Below, piece after piece: positions 56,754-64,000 of a stretch of DNA of 64,000 nucleotides. The DNA is from Corallium rubrum (lineage: Eukaryota > Cnidaria > Anthozoa > Scleralcyonacea > Coralliidae), in the NCBI GenBank assembly GCA_964035015.1, contig OZ035997.1, forward strand, positions 25,147,834 through 25,211,833. Direction: 5' to 3'. Each line of letters begins with the position of its first letter. Positions within the stretch are counted from its first letter, which is position 1. The translations under genes and the position numbers were made by a program. The notes under the pieces are model-generated. The model worked only from the letters and a program-made list of their open reading frames with translations, had not been told where the DNA came from and did no database searches.

Positions 56754-57801
56754 CCTAACATTTTGATGCTCATAAACTTTTTTAAGATGATGATCCACAT
56801 CCACATTTGATGCAATGAATGCATCACCATAATTATGACGCATCCTTCTTACTACACAAAAATAAAGGATCGTTGTACATAACCAGACAAGAAGGTGCAA
56901 ACAAATAAAAACACCATCCATCACATACATACCGTACATTTATACACTTAGATTTATAGATCAAGGGCATAATTTATATCAACTAAAAATAATTAAAAAT
57001 ATTAATAAATATAGAATTACATTACCTTCCAGACCGTTTGTATCTATACAATTTCACGTTGCCATCAACATGGCAGGAATGCTGATTTGAAGAGCAACAA
57101 GGGCATTTTAACCAATCCTTTGACTGTAGGATATCCAGCTCATAAAAGCTCATATCTACAATATTTCCACTCACGAAATGCTTTTGTAAATGTTCGGGGA
57201 TTGATCGTACCAATCTACAGGGTAATTTTAGATATAAAAAAAAGGATCATCAGCACTTTCTTAATAGTTTGAATATTTCACTAATTGATTTTGCACAAAA
57301 CAAAATAACAAATTGCACAACACAAAAATCTTGCACAAAACATAATACGTAACAAATTGCACAAAAAAACACACACACTTGCACAATTCATTAACATGCA
57401 AATATACGTGTTTGTAGCTGATAACATCATCATCAACATTATTCATGGTCATGAGCATTATTACTGCTCATGGTTGAAAGCAGAATGTTGTTCATTCCTG
57501 TTATCAAATAGAAGAACGTGGTTGTTCTCTTAAATCCAATTCTTAACAGCATAAAACATACAGCACAGTACCCTTCCTTTTGTAACTGAAACATCCTCAA
57601 GTGATCTTACAAAACTTGTTTCTGAACACCCAGGCATTCGTTTTTGAAGTGTATCCCAATAGATCCTGAGAAAAAAGCATTGTTACACTGTGTTTGGAGA
57701 TGCTGGCCAGTATCCATTATAAAGTACATCTTCGAGTGTCAATGGAGACATACATGAACACTTATTACATACAAATGTTGAACTATTGACATCAAAGCGA
57801 C
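56754..57801 (-). pseudogene. KDZ (Zisupton-like) transposase, N-terminal exons
   Basis: Four short minus-strand exons with splice-like borders were read by eye. 57689-57801: RFDVNSSTFVCNKC..LEDVLYNGYWPASPN. 57572-57665: YWDTLQKRMPGCSETSFVRS. 57026-57214: KDWLKCPCCSSNQHSCHVDG and NVKLYRYKRSG. 56754-56847: RMRHNYGDAFIASNVDVDHH and LKKVYEHQN. The Cys-rich pieces and the HVDGN.KLYR and FIASN.DVDHHLK.VYEHQ motifs belong to the CxC domain and the start of the transposase domain of KDZ proteins. The second exon's border is uncertain (stops in the preceding frame), and no catalytic core follows on this strand before the hAT remnant. The copy is 3'-truncated. Confidence 0.7.
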
Positions 57802-58861
57802 CTAGAAATACATGAGCAATGTGTAAAAAAAAGCATATGTTAAAGGTTAAAAAGCATGTCGTAGCTTACACGGTAATAGGCATGATTGAATGCAGTAGAT
57901 ACATGCATGTCTAGACATGCCTATTTTTTATTATTGTTTAAGTGTTTATTTGAACCATAGAAAGGTTGCTTGAATAATTTTCAAGTGTGTAGGCATAAAA
58001 TATTGCTTTTTATGGATTTTGGCATGCCATGTCAATGTGTTTTTACGAACAAAAAGTGATTGTCAAATTCCCATATATAAATTTTTGCTATTTAGTCTAT
58101 TTTTGTTATGAATATACTCCCAGCTTTGAAATGAAACCTTTTAAAGTGTGGAATTCTACAAGAAACCTGAGCAAAACTGTTGTGGCAAGCGGGGACGTAG
58201 CCAGGGGGGGGGGAGCCATGGCAAAATGTAGTGGTAAAGACTGTGTTAAGGTACTTTTCGACCTTCCTTGCCTTGGCATGACAACAGTTCCAGCCTTCCA
58301 GGGCCTAATTGGTTGTGCAATGATTGCAAAGGTGAGAGAACACTAACTATAATTTATTGCTTTTTTCCAAGATATGAGCATCAATGATATTTGTTGACTT
58401 GCAGTGATGTTTAATAGTCTTAAGCATGACAAATAATTTATATTGTTTTAATTCTTAAAGATCAAATGTATTTTAATTGTAACTTAGTTTTCTAATACAG
58501 AAAACATTTTATTTTGGTTACAGCATCAACCTTGCAAAAGAAAAAAAGAAAAAAGGAAAGAAAAAAGAAGAGAACTTTCAATTAATATTTATTTTATTGT
58601 ATTAATTAGTATTGTGCAAGTGTGCATACATTTTATTATTTAATAAAATCCAACGTTCTGATAAATATCTAATATTAATCTTCTACAAGCGTCGTGCAAG
58701 GAAGGGCCGGGCATTAGACCAACTAAAATGGCCTCGCATAGCGGGGAATTAGCTCTCATTAAACCAGCAAATGTATATTCCCTGCCTAATCCCCGGGGTT
58801 GGGGGGAGGGGGGGGCGGGGGTTCACATTGACTAGTGCATTACGTCGTTCAACTAATTATG
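57802..58861. other. unassigned sequence with a GGGACGTAGCCAGGGG motif
   Basis: 58192-58212 repeats the motif seen at 21008. A purine-rich run lies at 58530-58572. G runs occur at 58797-58820. No gene recognised. Confidence 0.4.
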
Positions 58862-59079
58862 CAATCTCGTTCCCAGAGCCCACGTTCCCCACCGGGGAAA
58901 CGAGAGACTCGGGATAATCCGTTTCACATCGATATTTCATTGGCTGATGAACACAATGAACTCTATATAACTCTTCTTCCGGATAACAAGAATCCTGTGA
59001 TGGCGTGAACGGATTATCCCAGAGCCTCTCGTTTCCCGCCCGCTGGGTAAGGGGAACGTTAGCTCTGGGAACGAGATTG
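58862..59079. mobile_element. 218-bp MITE with 9-bp duplication (MULE-like)
   Basis: CAATCTCGTTCCCAGAGC is mirrored at the right end. The arms match for about 70 bp, including CGGGATAATCCG-type words. CTAATTATG is duplicated at 58853-58861 and 59080-59088. Nine-bp duplications are characteristic of Mutator-like elements. Confidence 0.88.
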
Positions 59080-60073
59080 CTAATTATGCATTTATGCTAG
59101 ATCAGCAATATTATTTCACTTCGTTTTGGCGTTTAACCACGCCTACAACTAAATTTTTTATGCGGAATTTTGATTTCATTGGATAAGATCGAAGTTTTGG
59201 CTTATGCTGCCAACGACACTGCACTGCGATTGGACTATTTTCATCTGTGATGACAGTTTCTTTTGTGACGTCAATGGAAAGCTAACATCATAAAGGCCTC
59301 CTCATCAAGGCGAACCGACAAAGCTTCTAAGTCCCAGTAACAGTTTCGTTACTGCGGGGATAACGAAACTATAAACATGTTTCAAGAGTTAAATGGGAGA
59401 GCATTGAAATATACTCACTTTGAACTTAAAAACACTAATACAGGAGAATAAATTTCCGAGGTTGATTTAAGATTGAGATGTACTGTAGTTGTTTTTTAGT
59501 TTGGCTTCTCGAAGATTCTGTCTGACGAATAAGTGCGGCGCTTATTCGAGAGCGGCACTCTTTAATAATTTTGCTCTCATTTGCGGCGCTTAATCGGGGG
59601 CGGCGCTTAATCAGGAACAGCGCTTAATTAGCATGCGCCGCAGACTTAGTGCATGTAATGGCCAGCGGTCCCCATTTGATTCAGATGTTTTGAAGAAGAG
59701 CATGCTGGGTAAGTTTCGGTAACGAAGGAAACGTTGCCAGTCAGGTGCAGCAGAAGAACAGAAATTACAGAATATTAGCTTTGGAAAATAAGTTTATAGA
59801 AACCTACACGAGTGGTTTGATATATACAAAATCTTTATACATGGATCTGATGAAGCAAACCTCGAGTTTACTACAGTAGGCATTTAGTATGGAGACGAGA
59901 GAAAAACATTGGGCAAACAGTTTATAATGCAATCATAATGAATCATTCTTATATTTAAGTATGATTTAAATATTCAACGTACCGACATCTGCAGTTTATA
60001 TGTGGCATGTATTGTTAAATCTCGACATGATATTCACGAAAGGGAAACAACAGTTGTTGGTGAATTTAATGCA
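59080..60073. promoter_or_regulatory. upstream region of the CDKL5-like gene
   Basis: Probably contains the promoter and 5' UTR. At 59530-59640 a GCGGCGCTTAATCGGG motif recurs four to five times with changes. No TATA box can be named with confidence. Confidence 0.35.
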
Positions 60074-60271
60074 ATGAACAAGTACGAAGTTCTTGGTATC
60101 GTTGGAGAAGGTATGATGATGACATGTTTGTTTTATAATATTGAGTAAGTTTATCAGTTGAAAGCTCTTAATTTGTTCTTCATTTCACTTACCTAAATTG
60201 TAAACTGAATAATCTAAATCTTTTCTTTTAATTAAGGTGCGTATGGCGTTGTAATGAAATGCAGAAATAAG
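60074..60271 (+). CDS. CDKL5: CDKL5-like serine/threonine kinase, first two coding exons
   Basis: Exon 1 (60074-60110) encodes MNKYEVLGIVGEG up to a GAAG|GTATGA donor. Exon 2 (60237-60271) follows ATTAAG and encodes AYGVVMKCRNK, ending at AAG|GTACTG. Together they are the beginning of a kinase N lobe with the GxGxxG loop complete (GEGAYG). This closely follows the start of animal CDKL5, including the exon break inside the glycine loop. CDKL kinases are CMGC-group kinases acting at cilia and microtubules; CDKL5 phosphorylates microtubule-associated proteins. The ATP-binding lysine and the rest of the kinase domain were not found before the window end, so intron 2 is at least 3.7 kb, consistent with the element at 61.1-63.4 kb lying in it. 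Another CDKL paralogue cannot be excluded from 24 residues. Confidence 0.72.
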
Positions 60272-61105
60272 GTACTGTTGATTACATGTACAGTATATTA
60301 GAAAATCTAATCACATTGTGTTGAGTAATTAAATGATGATATTTATGTCTAAGTATTATTGATTGAACAGTATTGTCATGTGTACATTCTTATTAGGTTT
60401 TCACGTGTCCATGCAGTTTTCACACTTTGCACTCTACTGTATTTATAAGTAAACGTCATACAATTATTACATTGTCTACCAACTTTTTATTATATGATAC
60501 AATTATACATTGAGCAAAGTAAAGATTTGGTAAACTGCCAACTGAAGGTTTTTGGTAATGAAAAACTGAGATGTTTTGAGCAGAGCTCTTCATCACATTT
60601 CACTCTGATATAGGGTTCTGTCAGTTTTCCATTACCAAAAATCTTGCCAGTTCACCAACCTCATAGAGGAGAAGGCCCTGGCAAAGGCTGGTCACATGAC
60701 CACAACAAGTTTGTGTGTGGTCTAGGTTGTACCAGGGGGATTTAAGCAATCAAAAAATAACCAAAACCGTACAAATAACAAATCAGTTAATGACCATCAG
60801 TAGCAGCTATATTATGATTGCATTTATAGAATGCAATTTAAAAAAACGGTATACTTAGTCAAAAAGAACATGACGAAAATACAAATTTTCTCGAAATTTA
60901 TCAACTACCAATTACATTTCTTCTATTAACTCAACAACCAATCACATTTTCACTTCTAACACTTTGAAGACGTAACTGAACTGCAGCGAAATGGAGAAGT
61001 TGAGAAACCGAAACATATTTTGGCTTTGTTTTGCCGAGTTAGGGGTGATTCATTACATGGAGCAGGCCAGCCCACAGGGAGCCCAACTCTGACGCCTGTG
61101 GTGTG
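60272..61105 (+). other. intron 2 of the CDKL5-like gene, first part
   Basis: Begins with a GTACTG donor. Contains the small inverted repeat at 60528-60660 and otherwise no feature I can support. Confidence 0.45.
60528..60660. repeat. small inverted-repeat element in the kinase intron
   Basis: TTGGTAAACTGCCAACTGAA and TTTTTGGTAATGAAAAACTG at the left are mirrored by CAGTTTTCCATTACCAAAAA and TTGCCAGTTCACCAAC at the right, with about 45 bp between. Confidence 0.7.
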
Positions 61106-61690
61106 TTTCCAAAAGTAGCGACCCCCCGAAAGTAACGACCCCCCAAAAGTAACGACTCCCCGAAAGTAACGACCCCCCGAAAGTAACGACCCCCCGAGAG
61201 TAGCGATCCCCCGAAAGTAACGATAAAATTCAGTGTTTGCCAATAAATCCCAAAAGTAACGACCTCCCGAAAGTAACGACCCCCGAAAGTAATGCCCCCC
61301 AAAAGTAACGACTCCCCGAAAGTAATGACCCCCCGAAAGTAAGGACCCCCCGAAAGTAAGGACCCCCCAAAAGTAACGACCTCCCAAAAGTAACGACTCC
61401 CCAAAAGTAACGACCCCCCAAAAGTAACGACTCCCGAAAGTAATGACCCCCCGAAAGTAACGACCCCCCGAAAGTAACGACTCCCCGAAAGAAACGACCC
61501 CCCGAAAGTAACGACCCCCCGAAAGTAATGACCCCCTAAAAGTAACGACTCCCCGAAAGTAACGACCGCCCGAAAGTAACGACCCCCCGAAAGTAATGAC
61601 CCCCCGAAAGTAGCGACCCCCCGAAAGTAACGATAAAATTCAGTGTTTGCCAATAAATCCCGAAAGTAACGACCTCCTGAAAGTTACGAT
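61106..61690. repeat. minisatellite of a 17-bp GAAAGTAACGACCCCCC unit
   Basis: About 34 units with small changes. A 43-bp interruption, GATAAAATTCAGTGTTTGCC then AATAAATCC, occurs twice, at 61220 and 61636, so part of the array was duplicated as a block of about 415 bp. The 143- and 204-residue minus-strand frames over it are artefacts of the repeat. Confidence 0.96.
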
Positions 61691-62026
61691 TTCAAACAAA
61701 AGTCAGCTTGTTGTTTTTAAACAAGAACAAGACGCCCGCTAGGCGTTAACTCAGGCTACTTTCCATTATTTAGTGGGTAATTACTGCCATGGGCAATTGC
61801 ATATGGCGTAATTGGCGTTGACTGCGGCGAAGGGCCTGTTGGAAAGTTAGTTAGAGAGCCCACTCGCTTGTTTTACAAAGCACAATTTTTCAATTTTTTA
61901 TTGACTAATATTATACATGGAGACCTTGCATGTCTGGAAGTCATTGTAACCAGGACTGGGGTGCCTATGGCTCTTTCTCGATATACAGTATGCACAACCA
62001 AAATGGTTATGAGTTAAGATTTGCAT

Positions 62027-62596
62027 TCATTTATCAAGAAAGCACCGTGCTTTGGGGTCCTTGCCCCTGGACTGGTTTCTTGTGTTACACGAGTGCTGAT
62101 TGGTTGAAAAAAATAGGTTTGCATTTAATAGGTTGTTTTGTGCCTCAGTGGGCTCTACCACAATGGGTAGATTATTGGTTGTCACCATAACAGGTGATGT
62201 AGCATTGTGCTTTAAATGTAAAGACTCAATGGACAAATTTCGATTGTGGGTCACATTGACAAATATGGACCCATTGTTTGGTGCCAGCAAATGGGCAAAG
62301 TTGTTTGAACGAACGACAGTCGGTAGATTGTCGACAGATAAAGATTCTGCATTAGGAATCAGTCCATTTCCAAGAGCATGCAGGTACATACGATCCCCCA
62401 ATAACAATATACTGTCGATTGTTGGCGAGTTCCACTCAAAAACAGGAATTGTTTGGTCGACTAATAATGCCGATAAACTGATATAAGAGCACTGTCTCCC
62501 ACGAGATTCGCTACTAAAACGTTCATTACCTTGATGAATACTTCCACAAGCAAACAGGGGCATAATATATTTTGGTGAATTCAAACTTAAAAGCAC
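62027..62596 (-). CDS. ORF with possible papain-like peptidase motif
   Basis: A 189-residue minus-strand frame. Residues 32-46 (RGRQCSYISLSALLV) place a Cys in a G-x-Q-C context at the head of a helix, as in papain-like and OTU-like peptidases. WNSPTIDSILLLGDRMYLHA (55-74) and LSVDNLPTVV (86-95) follow. This order (QC helix, IDxILxxGDxxY, DLPxxV) is familiar from peptidase-like domains in large proteins of eukaryotic mobile elements. The catalytic His was not located with confidence. It may be a fragment of a larger element protein, as no other recognisable domain lies in frame. Confidence 0.45.
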   Translation of the reverse strand: MLLSLNSPKYIMPLFACGSIHQGNERFSSESRGRQCSYISLSALLVDQTIPVFEWNSPTIDSILLLGDRMYLHALGNGLIPNAESLSVDNLPTVVRSNNFAHLLAPNNGSIFVNVTHNRNLSIESLHLKHNATSPVMVTTNNLPIVVEPTEAQNNLLNANLFFSTNQHSCNTRNQSRGKDPKARCFLDK

Positions 62597-63405
62597 GTTT
62601 TACTTACCGCAAAGCCAAAGGTGAAAAAAGCTGTGGAACCACGAGGTGACTCAAGTGAGTGTGACGATACAGAGCCTGTGTAACTTCTGTCCAGCGCGAC
62701 ATTGGCTAGTCATTGTGATTTGCGATCGTCTAGCGCGCAAACATACATCGAAGCGCTACAACAAAATCGAGTTTGCGACAGTTTTATATAGGTCCGCGTG
62801 AAGACTGGGCACGACATAACGGCATAGCAACCCAAGATTAGTGTGCTGCCTCCCTGAGGGGCGAAAAGCCGACACGAAATAAGTAAATATTTCACAAGAT
62901 TTTCACTGGGGTGTTCCGCCTGTCAGTGTGCTACGCGTGACGATCACTGAAAACTGAGACAACATTCACGTGGCAAATATTACCAGGGTTAAGTCACGTG
63001 GCAGCTGTTTCGAGTTTCAAATTACCGCGCGTAATTTACATGAGCGGCGCGGTCTCAGCTTTCAGTAAGCACCGCGGTCTCATCTTTCATTAAATGAAAC
63101 ATCAGAATTTCCATAATATATGAATACCGTAAAGTTACCAAAGTAACGATGTCGTTACTTTGGGATTTAGCAGCCATTCATATCGCTACTTTCGGGGGGG
63201 GGGGGGTCGTTACGCACAGCGCACGCGCCAATGATGTCCTGCTTCCCTGAATCATGTGATAGAATCTCAATCAAACTTCAACTTACAGGCAAGTCTCGTT
63301 TAATTTTCCAATTATTTCGTATCTTGTTTAAAAACAACAAGTTGACTTTTGTTTGAAATCGTAACTTTCGGGGGGTCGTTACTTTCGGGGGTATCGTCAC
63401 GTTAA

Positions 63406-64000
63406 CATTTATTATCAAACACTGAATATTAACCGAGCCAGCCTGGTCCATGTAATCTCCCCTTTAAACGGAGAAAAAATTAGGTAAAAAGTCAACTCTG
63501 AATATCGAAAACAGTGAAAAGTATTTGCAACTACCGTAGTCAGCCATCTCAGCGTCTGGACGATCTAAAACTGAAAATTTTTAAATCAAAAAAGAAAAGC
63601 AGCTTTTTCATCGGGAATATTCAGTTTGGATTTGTGTGGAGAGCTCGTGGACATTTTGCTCTATGTGCATGTAGATAGTTGTGTTTGTTGGTTTTACCAA
63701 GTGAGTATATCAGGTAAGAATACAAGAGGTTTTTACACACAAGTTTCTTTCGTTAAGTCGCTTTAAAACGTGAACTGATCACAACTTTTTGCTGTGTTTT
63801 CATAAGCACAAGTCACCGTGTTTTTTCTACGAGTTAAAGTGCAAATGAAACGAAAATTAAGTTTGTCTTATTTGAAAGAACACTTAAAATGACAGAGTAA
63901 CATCTTTGGAGTTTTTCGTTTCCTTGCTTCGTTCTTGAGATATTTCATTTTGTTTGATATGCAAATTAAACATTTTAACGTCACATGTGCATAATGAGTT
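63406..64000. other. unassigned, probably intron of the kinase gene
   Basis: No exon, repeat or RNA gene recognised to the window end. Confidence 0.4.

Larger units (their letters stand above)
61106..63405. mobile_element. inverted-repeat element with a minisatellite in its left arm
   Basis: The sequence at the inner edge of the left arm (61680-61730: AGTTACGATTTCAAACAAAA and on to TTTAAACAAG) recurs inverted at about 63320-63365. Outside it on both sides are GAAAGTAACGACCCCCC-type units: about 34 at the left, only a few at the right (63360-63400, plus 63190-63215). The interior (61731-63185) includes a minus-strand ORF with a possible cysteine-peptidase motif. Element ends and target duplication are not certain. 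Confidence 0.55.

Noticed and set aside
60956-61653. Long glycine/phenylalanine-rich minus-strand frames of 143 and 204 residues
   Set aside because: They are translations of the 17-bp minisatellite: three units (51 bp) are in frame in all phases, so long frames arise without selection.

Overview
The window is AT-rich eukaryotic DNA. Genes are split by introns with GT/AG borders, cytosolic sulfotransferase and CDKL5-type kinase exons are present, and almost everything else is mobile-element sequence of kinds common in early-branching animals (PIF/Harbinger, hAT, KDZ/Zisupton, Tc1-like DDE, CR1/L2-like LINEs, Ty3/gypsy, THAP proteins). I infer a cnidarian, most likely an anthozoan. That rests on the mix of families and repeats, not on a diagnostic gene. 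A 200-base N run at 28980-29179 marks an assembly gap.

Layout. 1-5.1 kb: a foldback element with long inverted arms, broken by an 8-bp-TSD element, then a decayed Tc1-like transposase fragment. 5.76-11.1 kb: a CACTA-like element flanked by TA, with subterminal arrays of a TTTGAGTAAA motif, a broken protein-kinase fragment and a 549-568 bp tandem repeat. 13.2-20.1 kb: one minus-strand Ty3/gypsy element split by a palindromic MITE, a possible insertion in gag, and a 2.5-kb TIR element that holds a LINE. 20-25.7 kb: MITEs, a tRNA-derived SINE cut by a foldback, a DDE fragment and an unassigned candidate exon. 26.9-27.4 kb: the last two exons of a sulfotransferase. 29.2-32.3 kb: a LINE with C-terminal zinc fingers and a long hexanucleotide satellite. 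32.4-41.6 kb: THAP and SAP fragments behind the same leader, a DDE transposase with one stop codon, and nested MITEs.

41.9-50.3 kb is the most informative part. A two-exon gene for a small secreted peptide with ten clustered cysteines ends at 44891. Nineteen bases later a complete Harbinger transposon (44911-50328, TTA duplications, intact Myb/SANT-like gene and intact 412-residue transposase) sits in what would be its 3' UTR. 50.6-54.5 kb is a second nested inverted-repeat structure with a THAP gene. 55.3-57.8 kb holds broken hAT and KDZ transposases. 60.07-60.27 kb holds the first two coding exons of a CDKL5-like kinase. 61.1-63.4 kb is an inverted-repeat element whose left arm has grown into a 17-bp minisatellite and whose interior has a possible cysteine-peptidase ORF.

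Three host genes are supportable: the cysteine-rich peptide, the sulfotransferase (partial) and the CDKL5-like kinase (5' part). The rest is a record of repeated insertion. Exon borders and reading frames were read by eye; no alignment or database search was run.
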